Shown here: positions 27,559 through 35,665 of the stretch, in pieces | Layout: the number at the start of each line of letters is the position of its first letter | Position numbering within the stretch: the stretch's first letter is position 1 | DNA from: an uncultured Gammaproteobacteria bacterium | GTDB lineage: Bacteria > Pseudomonadota > Gammaproteobacteria > PS1 > Pseudothioglobaceae | Direction of reading: 5' to 3' | DNA: 52,309 bases | Assembly: GCA_913020715.1 (NCBI GenBank) | Contig: CAJVZH010000013.1 | Span: 1 to 52,309, forward strand | The notes under the pieces: model-generated | Told to the model about the DNA's origin: nothing | Database searches by the model: none | What the model saw: the letters and a program-made list of their open reading frames with translations, nothing else | Position numbers and translations under genes: made by a program

Positions 27559-28902
27559 CTATTTAATTTGCAAATACGCCTCCAATGAATCATCAAGTGC
27601 ACCAAGCCACGGCGTGTGGTGCGCCGGAGACTGTGTGCCTGTCATCAAAGAGGCATAGGATTTGTTTCGAAATGCCATAATGTCTTCTTTTTTATCTTTC
27701 TTCCAGCTTAAGAATGTTTGTCTCATGCCTTCGATATTGAAATTAGGGTAATCCGTCTCGTCGATCAACATTTGCATGTAATCACCTTGGAATTTAATCG
27801 CATAGCCAACATCGTCTTCGGCCACTTCCAGTGCGTGCCACTCTTTTGTGTGTGCGCTCATCTCTTCTAATGAAGGCAACTCAATCCTTCCCAGAATAAC
27901 GTCTCTTGCATACCAAGCTTGGGCATCGAACATATTAAAGGTGTACCACTGATCCTGCATAGCAAGATACATGAGTTGTGGGTTTTTCTCCCAAACTACA
28001 CCTTTGTAGAGATCCAATGGATACAAAATATTGTTTGTCTTCAAGCGCAGTGAATCCGGCAAGAATGGAAAATGATGCTGGTAACCCGTGCAAAGAATAA
28101 TTGCATCCACCTCTTTTGTACTGCCATCAATAAAGTGTACGGTATTGCCATCAATCTTAACAATACCTGGCTTTTCTTCCCAGTTATCTGGCCACTTAAA
28201 ACCCATTGGAGCAGAGCGATAACTACTGGTAATTGTTTTGGCGCCGTACTTGTAGCACTGTGAGCCGATATCCTCAGCAGAATAGCTACTGCCAACAATT
28301 AATAGGTCCTGGTCTTTAAATTCAAGAGCGTCACGAAAGTCATGTGCGTGCAAAATTCTGCCATTAAAGTGACTAAAACCCTCATATTCAGGAACATTCG
28401 GCGTTGTAAAATGGCCCGATGCGACAATCACATAATCAAATTCATCCGAGTAAGCCTTGTCTTCAATAAGGTCGTGAACTCGCACGGTAAACTTCTTAGA
28501 TTCTTCACAAAACGACACATCTCTTACAGCGGTGTTAAAGCGAATTTGATCCCTAACATTGGCTTTTTTAACTCTGCCTTGAATATAGTCAAACAAAACC
28601 TCCCTTGGAGGATAAGAGGCGATTGGGTGATCAAAGTGCTCTTCAAAGTAATAATCCGCAAACTCTAAACACTCTTTTGGACCATTAGACCAAAGGTAGC
28701 GATACATGCTGCTATGGGCAATTTCACCGTTTTGATCCAAACCTGTTCTCCAGCTGTAGTTCCACAACCCTCCCCAATTGGATTGTTTTTCAAAACAAAC
28801 AACTTCAGGCACATCTGCCCCTTTATCTTTAGCAGACTTAAATGCCCTTAGTTGAGCAAGGCCACTTGGTCCGGCGCCGATTATCGCCACTTTCTTATTC
28901 AT
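27559..28902 (-). CDS. tmm: trimethylamine monooxygenase (flavin-containing)
   Basis: A 447-residue FAD/NADPH enzyme that oxidises trimethylamine to its N-oxide. It matches known bacterial Tmm nearly end to end in motif order: [53 protein letters not shown] (FMO signature region), the NADPH fold [44 protein letters not shown], and [18 protein letters not shown] at the end. Two ATGs are possible; 28902 is preferred because AAAGGA lies 6 nt before it and touches the upstream one (28908). tdm and the TMAO transporter genes are not adjacent. Its promoter carries twin palindromes. Confidence 0.95.
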   Translation of the reverse strand: MNKKVAIIGAGPSGLAQLRAFKSAKDKGADVPEVVCFEKQSNWGGLWNYSWRTGLDQNGEIAHSSMYRYLWSNGPKECLEFADYYFEEHFDHPIASYPPREVLFDYIQGRVKKANVRDQIRFNTAVRDVSFCEESKKFTVRVHDLIEDKAYSDEFDYVIVASGHFTTPNVPEYEGFSHFNGRILHAHDFRDALEFKDQDLLIVGSSYSAEDIGSQCYKYGAKTITSSYRSAPMGFKWPDNWEEKPGIVKIDGNTVHFIDGSTKEVDAIILCTGYQHHFPFLPDSLRLKTNNILYPLDLYKGVVWEKNPQLMYLAMQDQWYTFNMFDAQAWYARDVILGRIELPSLEEMSAHTKEWHALEVAEDDVGYAIKFQGDYMQMLIDETDYPNFNIEGMRQTFLSWKKDKKEDIMAFRNKSYASLMTGTQSPAHHTPWLGALDDSLEAYLQIK

Positions 28903-28962
28903 ACTCATTCCTTTTTTTTAAAACAATAAAAACCCTGATTTAGCGCCACAAGTAAATAAAAT

Positions 28963-28976
28963 TTTGTGATCACAAA
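28963..28976. promoter_or_regulatory. palindromic operator, tmm promoter (downstream copy)
   Basis: TTTGTGATCACAAA, a perfect 14-bp palindrome, just downstream of the -10 element, in the early transcribed region of tmm. It is identical to the copy at 29009-29022; centres are 46 bp apart. Confidence 0.82.
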
Positions 28977-28990
28977 GTTATTTTATGAAA

Positions 28991-28996
28991 AGTATA
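28991..28996 (-). promoter_or_regulatory. -10 element of the tmm promoter (TATACT)
   Basis: TATACT on the minus strand, preceded by GG, lies between the two palindromes. A TTGTGA inside the upstream palindrome could act as the -35 at a long 19-bp spacing. About 90 nt of leader would precede the tmm start. Confidence 0.55.
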
Positions 28997-29008
28997 CCAA
29001 AATAAATA

Positions 29009-29022
29009 TTTGTGATCACAAA
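29009..29022. promoter_or_regulatory. palindromic operator, tmm promoter (upstream copy)
   Basis: TTTGTGATCACAAA again, extended to a 16-bp palindrome (ATTTGTGATCACAAAT, 29008-29023), overlapping the likely -35 region. The TGTGA/TCACA halves recall CRP but have no spacer, so CRP itself is unlikely. A GntR- or MarR-type repressor is a guess. Confidence 0.82.
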
Positions 29023-29165
29023 TTTTTATTTAAAAGAACTTTCTTAAGTGAATTCATGTGAGTGCAAAAAAAAAACAATCAAACCTCTCATAACAAACGG
29101 CCTATCCCCTATAGGGCGTTAGTAGTCTTTTTGCAAGAAAACGGAAAAAGGTTGAGTTTAAGAAT

Positions 29166-29777
29166 TTAGCCTAAAAGCTCAAAAGCATTGATTACACTAT
29201 CGGCAACATCAGCAATACGCTTGTTTTTATCCATTGCCATTTTTCTAAGTGACTGATATGCCTCATCTTCATTGATTTTTTTATGCTTCATCAATAAGCC
29301 CTTGGCTTTTTCAACGGCTTTGCGTTCTGCTAACTGTGAACGCGTAGCGTCTAACTCGTCCCTAAGGGCTTGAAACTCTCTAAAACGAGCAATAGCAACG
29401 TCAATAATGGGCTGCACACGGTTTTCTTCTAGTCCGTCAACAATATAAGCATTGACACCAGATTTAATTGCAGCGCCCGCCATTTGATCACCTGAGCTTT
29501 CAGTAAACATTACAATGGGTTTTGGCTTGGTGTTATTCACATCCCGAAGATTAGCAAAAACCGCTTCATCAGGTATGTCAGCATTAACAATAACCACGTC
29601 AGCATGTGTCATCTCATTACTGGTTGCAAGATTTGCGCTACCCTCTAGACGACATATAACTTCATGCCCCTTATCTTGTAATGCTCGACGAAGAATGGCC
29701 GAACGACCCATATTCTCATCAACTAAAATAATTTTTAATGCCTCTGGATTCATTGTTAATATTGACTCGTATTTCAT
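29166..29777 (-). CDS. ANTAR-domain antitermination regulator (NasT/AmiR type)
   Basis: A 203-residue RNA-binding regulator. Residues about 10-125 form a receiver-like domain (IILVDENMG; acidic pair D20-E21) in which the usual phospho-acceptor position reads Asn (VIVNADIP, N65), so it is probably a pseudo-receiver. A coiled-coil linker (about 130-148) leads to the ANTAR domain (about 145-203): AERKAVEKAKGLLMKHKKINEDEAYQSLRKMAM in fragments ERKAVEKAKGLLM and EDEAYQSLRKMAM. Starts at 29777 and 29753 are both possible; neither has a clear ribosome binding site. It lies between amtB and tmm. The glnK leader carries a fitting RNA target. Confidence 0.92.
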   Translation of the reverse strand: MKYESILTMNPEALKIILVDENMGRSAILRRALQDKGHEVICRLEGSANLATSNEMTHADVVIVNADIPDEAVFANLRDVNNTKPKPIVMFTESSGDQMAGAAIKSGVNAYIVDGLEENRVQPIIDVAIARFREFQALRDELDATRSQLAERKAVEKAKGLLMKHKKINEDEAYQSLRKMAMDKNKRIADVADSVINAFELLG

Positions 29778-29807
29778 AAAATGCTAGTTGTGTAATATAC
29801 CCCATTC

Positions 29808-29837
29808 ATACTAAAAAGTCCTTAGCTTGGAGTGCAA
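29808..29837 (-). promoter_or_regulatory. probable promoter of the ANTAR regulator gene
   Basis: On the minus strand TTGCAC (29837-29832) and TAGTAT (29813-29808) are 18 bp apart, about 30 nt before the gene and after the amtB terminator. This suggests separate expression from glnK-amtB. Confidence 0.5.
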
Positions 29838-29842
29838 TATTT

Positions 29843-29872
29843 TTGAAAAATGGGGGTATTTCACCCCCATTT
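29843..29872 (-). terminator. intrinsic terminator after amtB
   Basis: On the minus strand AAATGGGGGT and ACCCCCATTT form a 10-bp perfect stem around GAAAT, followed by TTC, 16 nt after the amtB stop. The stem is strong, the T-run short. Confidence 0.75.
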
Positions 29873-29888
29873 AACAGGCTTACTTTGG

Positions 29889-31103
29889 TTATTTTGTTAC
29901 AAATTCTGGGTAAGCTTCCATGCCACACTCAGAAATATCAACACCAGAATCTTCCTCATTGGCAGATACGCGGATACCCATTATTGCTTTAAGGGCGAAC
30001 CATAGTGCTAATGATGCTCCAAACACCCAAACAAAGATGGTTGCTGCGCCAATTAGTTGACCAGCAAAACCAACATCACTGTTTGTTAATGGCACTGCCA
30101 ACAAGCCCCATAGACCAACAACACCATGCACTGAAATCGCTCCTACTGGATCATCGATTTTTAGCTTTCGATCTAGAATAACAATTGAGAAAACAACAAT
30201 TATTCCGCCAACCGAACCAATCAGTGTTGCTGCTAATGCACTTGGCGTGTCTGGTCCGGCCGTAATTGCCACCAATCCCGCTAAGGCACCATTAAGTGCC
30301 ATTGTTAGATCCGCTTTCCCAAACCAAGTCTTCGCAAGCAAAAGTGCTGCAATTACGCCACCTGCAGCTGCAGCATTGGTGTTGACAAATACCATCGCCA
30401 CTGCATCGGCACTTTCCTTGCTGGCCATGGCTAAGACTGAGCCGCCATTAAAACCGAACCAGCCCATCCACAAGATAAATGTACCCAAAGTTGCCAATGG
30501 CAAGTTTGCGCCTAACATTGGCTTAGAGTTGCCTTTTTTGTCATACTTGCCTTTGCGTGGGCCAAGCACAAGAACACCTGCAAGTGCTGCTGAAGCGCCC
30601 GCCATATGCACAATGCCAGAACCGGCAAAGTCATAAAAACCGTAATCAGCAAGGTCAAACAGTCCAAACACTTCTTGGCCACCCCATGTCCACGAACCTT
30701 CCAGTGGGTAAATAAAGACAGTAAAGATGACGGCAAAAAGAAAGAACGTAAACAACTTCATCCTCTCAGCCACAGCACCTGAAACAATAGACATTGCCGT
30801 TGCGACAAATACCACTTGAAAGTAAAAGTCCGAGGCGTTTGAGTAAGTCTCTCCCTCGCCACTAATACCATTCAAAAGCACGCCGCCTCCATACATTAAG
30901 TCGTAACCATAGAGCATATACATCGTACAGGCAATGGCAAACAGGCCAATGTTCTTAGTTAAGATTTCAGCAGTGTTTTTACTTCTAACCAGGCCAGCTT
31001 CCAACATTGAGAAGCCTGCCGCCATCCACATCACCAAAGCACCCATTACCAAAAAATAAAAGGTATCGATGGCATACTGTAATTCAAATAATTGATTTTC
31101 CAT
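29889..31103 (-). CDS. amtB: ammonium transporter
   Basis: A 404-residue, eleven-span ammonium channel. The pore histidines appear in SGIVHMAGASAA and ISVHGVVGLWG. The family motif FGFNGGS and the N-terminal GFSMLEAGLVRSKNT are intact. The frame continues upstream into glnK, but the ATG at 31103 is chosen: it follows a GGTGGG 4-5 nt upstream, sits 10 nt after the glnK stop and gives the usual topology. It is blocked by GlnK when nitrogen is replete. Same operon as glnK, ended by a hairpin. Confidence 0.95.
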   Translation of the reverse strand: MENQLFELQYAIDTFYFLVMGALVMWMAAGFSMLEAGLVRSKNTAEILTKNIGLFAIACTMYMLYGYDLMYGGGVLLNGISGEGETYSNASDFYFQVVFVATAMSIVSGAVAERMKLFTFFLFAVIFTVFIYPLEGSWTWGGQEVFGLFDLADYGFYDFAGSGIVHMAGASAALAGVLVLGPRKGKYDKKGNSKPMLGANLPLATLGTFILWMGWFGFNGGSVLAMASKESADAVAMVFVNTNAAAAGGVIAALLLAKTWFGKADLTMALNGALAGLVAITAGPDTPSALAATLIGSVGGIIVVFSIVILDRKLKIDDPVGAISVHGVVGLWGLLAVPLTNSDVGFAGQLIGAATIFVWVFGASLALWFALKAIMGIRVSANEEDSGVDISECGMEAYPEFVTK

Positions 31104-31113
31104 AATACCCACC

Positions 31114-31458
31114 CTACACTGCGTCAGGGCCAGATTCACCCGTACGAATACGGATCACTTGCTCTAAACTTGATACAAAAATCTTGCCATCGCCAATTGC
31201 CCCACCGTTGACTTTGCAGCACGCAATAATCGTCTCAATGACTTGCTCAACACGCTCGTCTGTGATGGCAATTTCCAATTTTACTTTTGGTAAAAACTCC
31301 ACCACAAACTCGGCACCGCGATAAAGCTCTGTATGGCCTTTTTGACGACCAAATCCTTTGACTTCAGTCGCGGTGATGCCTGTGACACCAATCTCAGAGA
31401 GTCCCTCTCTGACGCTATCCAGTCTTTTTGGCTGGATAATTACTGTTACCATTTTCAT
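31114..31458 (-). CDS. glnK: nitrogen regulatory protein P-II
   Basis: A 114-residue PII protein. The T-loop includes [20 protein letters not shown] with the uridylylation tyrosine (TELYRGAE), and the ATP-binding B-loop GDGKIFV is present. It senses ATP/ADP and 2-oxoglutarate and controls AmtB, with which it is co-transcribed. AGGAG lies 6 nt before the ATG. A long leader (about 180 nt) with an ANTAR-type antiterminator and a terminator precedes it, so expression is probably set by transcript elongation rather than only by initiation. Confidence 0.95.
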   Translation of the reverse strand: MKMVTVIIQPKRLDSVREGLSEIGVTGITATEVKGFGRQKGHTELYRGAEFVVEFLPKVKLEIAITDERVEQVIETIIACCKVNGGAIGDGKIFVSSLEQVIRIRTGESGPDAV

Positions 31459-31481
31459 ATTTTTCTCCTAACAATAAAAAC

Positions 31482-31521
31482 AAAAAAACCCGTTATCCAC
31501 GACACGTAGTGGGACAACAGG
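31482..31521 (-). terminator. leader intrinsic terminator before glnK
   Basis: On the minus strand CCTGTTGTCC (31521-31512) pairs with GGATAACGGG (31498-31489; two G-T pairs), and seven T follow at once (31488-31482). It ends 12 nt before the glnK ribosome binding site, so it must be bypassed for glnK-amtB to be made. Confidence 0.88.
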
Positions 31522-31551
31522 CTTCTATACCAGGGATTCTCTACTTTGAGA
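31520..31551 (-). promoter_or_regulatory. twin hexaloop ANTAR antiterminator element in glnK leader
   Basis: On the minus strand stem-loop P1 is TCTC-AAAGTA-GAGA (31551-31538). After a 6-nt linker, P2 is GGT-ATAGAA-GCC (31531-31520). Both loops have six bases with A at 1 and G at 4, the signature known for ANTAR targets. The 3' arm of P2 shares bases 31521-31520 with the terminator stem, so P2 and the terminator exclude each other. P2 has only three pairs (one G-T), which is the weak point. Confidence 0.72.
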
Positions 31552-31647
31552 TAGACGAAAAAAAACGCTTATTTCAGCTTAATAAATTAAACTCAAATAA
31601 ACGCCATCGTTGAAAACAACAACCTTCGTCGGCTGCCATTACGAACC

Positions 31648-31653
31648 ATTATA
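31648..31653 (-). promoter_or_regulatory. -10 element (TATAAT) of glnK-amtB
   Basis: A perfect TATAAT on the minus strand, placing the start near 31641 and giving the leader that contains the antiterminator. No good -35 at the right spacing and no sigma-54 element were found. Confidence 0.5.
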
Positions 31654-31667
31654 CAGATTAATTCAAC

Positions 31668-33575
31668 TCACAGTGAATAATTTTCAATTTTTGACAAAAA
31701 GTCGGTCTCTTTTAAAATCACAATGCCTTTTTCCTTTGCCGCATTGAGCTTGGTCGCACCCACTTTTTCGCCAATAATTAAAAAATCAGTACTGCTATTC
31801 ACACTTGTTGTCACTTTAATGCCTAGTGACTTGGCTTGCTTTTGCAAGTCGGCTCGAGGGCGGCTCATCTTGCCAGTAAAAACAACTTTTTTGTTAAAAA
31901 ACGGATGGTCGAAATCTGTCATGCCGCTTTTTAATTGAGTTGCCTCTAGCTGAAAACCAAATACTCTCAAGGCTTGATATTCACTTTTAATCCCTTCCAA
32001 GCCATCAATAATAAGTTTGGCGGTTAGTTCGGCAAAACCATCCATATCAACAATATCGTCAACAGATAAATCAAAGATTTCACCAATGGGTTTATGCTTT
32101 AATAAGTTTTCACAATTACCCATACCCAGTCTCCAAACACCGAAAGCTGCTAAAAATCGCCAATCTTCGATACTTTCTTCTTTTGATCTTTTGAGCTGGC
32201 TTAATAAGTTTTGTGACGTTTTTTCGCCAAAACCCATTGTCATTAAATCGTTTTGAGATAGCTGATAAATTTCACTTACTTTACGAACGTCATTTTCATA
32301 AAGCTTTTGCACTGTGGCAATACCAAAGCCATCATTATTGGCTAATATCTTAAAGAAGTACGCCATTGTGCCCGTGATTTGATTTGGGCAATTATCGTGA
32401 TTAAGGCACATTAAAAAATCGGCGTCCCACGTTAATAAACCTTGACAACTCGGGCATGATTCGGGTATCGACACTTCTGCACGCTTTAAGACTTTATTAA
32501 TCTTGGGTATCACCAGGCCACTACGCGTTAACTCAACAACACTACCGGAACCGAGCCCTTGCTCTTTCACCAGGCCGTAGTGATGGCCCGTTGCACGATA
32601 AATGGTCGCACCACTGAGTTGGGTTGGCTCCAGTTCTGCTACAGGAGTTATCTTTCCTGTTCTACCCACCTGTGCAGTAACCGACAATACACGCACTTGT
32701 GCCTTATCTTTATTTTCCTTAAAGGCGATCTGCCAACGATGAAATTTTCTATTTGAACCCATGTGTGTCTTTAATTGTTCATTGGTGAGCTCAAAAACTA
32801 CACCATCAACATCAAAATCTACACCAGCCTCAAGCTTACTTACAATGCTCTGAAAATTTTCGCCAAAGGATCCAATATCGCCCAACCAACTGGGTAGCTG
32901 AGAAAACGGCACAAAAAGAGCGGCCTTATCGGCGATAGCCTGAGAAGCAAACTGATCAAGCGTCTTCTCCTTAATCAAACTGGCCTGAAAATTTCTTGGA
33001 TATTCAAAATGCTGACCTAGATGGGATTCAAAGTAGCTTTTTTTAACAACAATTTCTCCCGGACCTTGGCCTCTCTCTGAATCGTTGTAAACGCTTAATC
33101 CACGCTCAAATACGCGAGAGATGTCACTGCCTTTATTGCCATCACCCCTTGTGAATAGACGGCTACCGTCATCATAACCGGCAAAACCATCAAGCTTCGC
33201 GGTACCTTTAATTTGGATGGCCTCTAAGGGTAGATTGATTTCTTGAGAAGCTTTATTTATTCTGTCCAGCCACTTTTGAATTTCACCCCAAGTGTAGGCC
33301 TTATCAGTGGATAGCATTCTTTGAGGAAGCTTTACTTTTTCCTCTGAAAAGCCTTCGTTTTCAGGCTCAGGGCGGATCAATAAAGGATGATCGGGCGATC
33401 GTTTTGACAACTCAGCCAAGAAAACAAAATCATAGTCTTGATCAGTAACGATAGGCTTGCCATCACGATAGTGCTGATTGGCAATAATGCAAAACTCGGC
33501 CAATTCATCGTCTGACAAGTCGGCCAACAAAAGGTCTTGGTTTGCTATATTTTGAATTTTTTGATCAGTCAACAT
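31668..33575 (-). CDS. ligA: NAD-dependent DNA ligase, divergent
   Basis: A 635-residue LigA-type ligase that seals nicks using NAD. It retains the order Ia (YRDGKPIVTDQDYD), adenylation lysine in AKLDG, TRGDGNKGSDI, the OB-fold (VGRTGKITPVAELEP), a four-cysteine zinc site (CPSC...CLNHDNCPNQ), helix-hairpin-helix repeats and a C-terminal BRCT domain (KKVVFTGKMSRPRADLQ). Several motifs depart from the norm: the Glu of the usual C-E-x-K-L-D-G is missing and NPRNAAAGSLR reads YPRNFQASLI. A TTG at 33611 would add 12 residues; the ATG at 33575 fits the family better. Confidence 0.88.
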   Translation of the reverse strand: MLTDQKIQNIANQDLLLADLSDDELAEFCIIANQHYRDGKPIVTDQDYDFVFLAELSKRSPDHPLLIRPEPENEGFSEEKVKLPQRMLSTDKAYTWGEIQKWLDRINKASQEINLPLEAIQIKGTAKLDGFAGYDDGSRLFTRGDGNKGSDISRVFERGLSVYNDSERGQGPGEIVVKKSYFESHLGQHFEYPRNFQASLIKEKTLDQFASQAIADKAALFVPFSQLPSWLGDIGSFGENFQSIVSKLEAGVDFDVDGVVFELTNEQLKTHMGSNRKFHRWQIAFKENKDKAQVRVLSVTAQVGRTGKITPVAELEPTQLSGATIYRATGHHYGLVKEQGLGSGSVVELTRSGLVIPKINKVLKRAEVSIPESCPSCQGLLTWDADFLMCLNHDNCPNQITGTMAYFFKILANNDGFGIATVQKLYENDVRKVSEIYQLSQNDLMTMGFGEKTSQNLLSQLKRSKEESIEDWRFLAAFGVWRLGMGNCENLLKHKPIGEIFDLSVDDIVDMDGFAELTAKLIIDGLEGIKSEYQALRVFGFQLEATQLKSGMTDFDHPFFNKKVVFTGKMSRPRADLQKQAKSLGIKVTTSVNSSTDFLIIGEKVGATKLNAAKEKGIVILKETDFLSKIENYSL

Positions 33576-33614
33576 CGCTTCGTTGTTGTGTTTATCTCTA
33601 AACAACCTCAACAG

Positions 33615-34697
33615 TTAGAATTGATCGGCAAGCTCTTTGAAGAAAATAAAGCTGAAATCAATTGTCTTTTGCTCATTCTCTTCGCTAAGATCGTTGAAAA
33701 CTACTTGAGAGTGGCCCTCTTCTAACTGCTTCACAACGAGCTGAACAGAAATCGTTTCAGCATTCTTGCCCATCAGTTTTGAGAAAAAGCCTCTGTCATT
33801 TGTTCTGACAAGGTTGACATAGTAGCTTTGTTCAAAGGGATCGCTGTCTTCAATATCGACATCTAACTCATCCATAGCCCAGCCTAAATGTGCCCAGGCC
33901 TTAGGTGGATCGTATGGGAAAACAAGAGTTCCGTACCCTCTTTTGGTTTTGTAAACCGAAACCGGTAACTTTTCAACTTCGGCGGTTTCTTGGATTTTAT
34001 TGATGGCATCAGATTGATCATTGCCAAGGAAAACCATCAACCTAAGCAGCATTTCTGTTTCAAGCTCTGTGTCTTTCGCTCGTGATTGCCACAGCGTGGT
34101 TTCGTCTATCACAACTTCTTCAATAGACCTTAGTGATAAGTACACCTCTGAACTGGCTTTATCATCAGTCGCCTCAATACGAATTCTGTATTTATCAGCA
34201 ATCGGCAGTGCGTATTTTGCTTTCAAGATATCTGAAAGCATTGCCCTAAAACCACCGAGCGATGAATCAGGCACATCGGGGTCGCTTTCCAAATATTCTG
34301 TTTCAATGATGCCAAGCGCTTCATCTTCTTTTTTGATCTTAAAGCCAAACGACTGCAAGAACTCTTTAGCCAGAGGCCAAATTTCACCTGGCGTCTTATC
34401 AACCAACAACCACCTGCGATAGGCGTCACGCTTAACTTCAACATTAGCAACGTTGGCCAGCTGCAGGCTGGAAGAATTTGAATCAGAAGCACTGCCAGCA
34501 ATACTTACAAAGTCACCTTGCGACTCAGGATTGGTTAAATCGGGCGGGATGATGAGATCTGTGATCTCTCCTTCCACTTCTTGATAATTGATAACACGAG
34601 TACCTAGTATCTCTTCATCATCGGAACTAGAGAATGACGAACAGCCTGTTAAAACAAGGGCTGACAATAAAACAACTACGTAGTTCGTGTGTTTCAT
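33615..34697 (-). CDS. bamC: outer membrane assembly lipoprotein BamC
   Basis: A 360-residue lipoprotein of the Bam complex. The signal peptide ends in a lipobox LTGC (Cys19), followed by a flexible low-complexity stretch (SSFSSSDDEE) and the LIIPPDLTNP segment that in E. coli binds BamD. Two helix-grip domains follow (about 90-200 and 250-355; VDKTPGEIWPLAKEF and YDPPKAWAHLGWAMDEL). It overlaps dapA by four bases (ATGA), the same dapA-bamC pair as in E. coli. Confidence 0.9.
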   Translation of the reverse strand: MKHTNYVVVLLSALVLTGCSSFSSSDDEEILGTRVINYQEVEGEITDLIIPPDLTNPESQGDFVSIAGSASDSNSSSLQLANVANVEVKRDAYRRWLLVDKTPGEIWPLAKEFLQSFGFKIKKEDEALGIIETEYLESDPDVPDSSLGGFRAMLSDILKAKYALPIADKYRIRIEATDDKASSEVYLSLRSIEEVVIDETTLWQSRAKDTELETEMLLRLMVFLGNDQSDAINKIQETAEVEKLPVSVYKTKRGYGTLVFPYDPPKAWAHLGWAMDELDVDIEDSDPFEQSYYVNLVRTNDRGFFSKLMGKNAETISVQLVVKQLEEGHSQVVFNDLSEENEQKTIDFSFIFFKELADQF

Positions 34698-35584
34698 AGT
34701 AGATTAAGTTTTTGTAAATCTTTTCCAAGTATCGCTTGATACTCTTCGGACAACACGGTTAATGGCAAGCGGATGCCTTCACCACATCTGCCCATCTTAT
34801 GTAACGCCCACTTTACTGGAATTGGGTTGGACTCAAGGAATAGATGATCGTGCAACACGCTAATCGTTTCATCAAGCGCTCTGGCTTCATCGGCTTTACC
34901 AGCCATAGCCAATAAATAAGCTCTTTGCAATTCAGCCGGCACAACGTTTGCAGTAACCGAGATGCCACCATGACCGCCCAGCAAGATAAACTCTATCGCC
35001 GTGGCATCATCACCCGTTAAAAGCAAAAAGTCCTTAGGGCAACGCGCAACCAACTCTTTAATCACTGACAAATCGCCAGTTGCGTCCTTAATACCAATAA
35101 TATTATCAACTTCCGAGAGGCGTACAGTTGTATCAACCGACATATTTACGGCCGTTCTGCCCGGGACGTTATACAGTAATTGAGCAATATCAACGCTCTC
35201 AGCAATCAATTTGTGATGCTGATACAAGCCCTCTTGGGTTGGCTTATTGTAATACGGGGTTACCAACAAGCAAGCATCGGCGCCAACCCTCTTCGCCTCT
35301 CGCGTAAGGTCAATAGCCTCAGAGGTTGAGTTTGCGCCCGTGCCAGCAACGACTGGAATTCTTCCCGCGGCGTAATTAATCGTGTGTTCTATCACATGAA
35401 TATGCTCAGGCACTGCTACCGTTGCAGATTCGCCCGTTGTGCCAACCGATACAATTGCTGTTGTGCCCGCATCAACATGAAAGTCAATTAAGCTCTCCAA
35501 TGCCGGGTAATCGACAGAGCCATCATCATGCATGGGTGTAATAATAGCAACGGTTGAACCGTAATAAGTACGTGGACTAGACAT
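34694..35584 (-). CDS. dapA: 4-hydroxy-tetrahydrodipicolinate synthase
   Basis: A 296-residue class I aldolase, first committed step of lysine and meso-diaminopimelate synthesis. It has GTTGESATV (pyruvate-binding TT), the active-site tyrosine in LLYNVPGRT and the Schiff-base lysine K166 in GIKDATG. Full length with a normal N-terminus (GSTVAIITPMHDDGSVD). Co-transcribed with bamC. dapE, from the same pathway, is about 0.8 kb upstream. Confidence 0.97.
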   Translation of the reverse strand: MSSPRTYYGSTVAIITPMHDDGSVDYPALESLIDFHVDAGTTAIVSVGTTGESATVAVPEHIHVIEHTINYAAGRIPVVAGTGANSTSEAIDLTREAKRVGADACLLVTPYYNKPTQEGLYQHHKLIAESVDIAQLLYNVPGRTAVNMSVDTTVRLSEVDNIIGIKDATGDLSVIKELVARCPKDFLLLTGDDATAIEFILLGGHGGISVTANVVPAELQRAYLLAMAGKADEARALDETISVLHDHLFLESNPIPVKWALHKMGRCGEGIRLPLTVLSEEYQAILGKDLQKLNLL

Positions 35585-35665
35585 AGATCAAATAAATAAA
35601 TAGATTGGGAGAATTATATACGATTGAAGGCTCAATAATCATTGAAGCACTGGGCAAAAGCAATG

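Noticed and set aside
28963-29022. CRP binding sites upstream of tmm
   Set aside because: CRP sites need TGTGA-N6-TCACA; here the half-sites abut with no spacer.
29060-29150. terminator or second ANTAR target between the ANTAR gene and tmm
   Set aside because: A hairpin with one mismatch (around CCTATAGGGGATAGG) and a run of ten T exist on the minus strand, but they are about 17 nt apart and no loop has six bases with A1 and G4.
31600-31670. sigma-54 promoter for glnK-amtB
   Set aside because: No GG-N10-GC pair with the surrounding consensus is found; a TATAAT is present instead.
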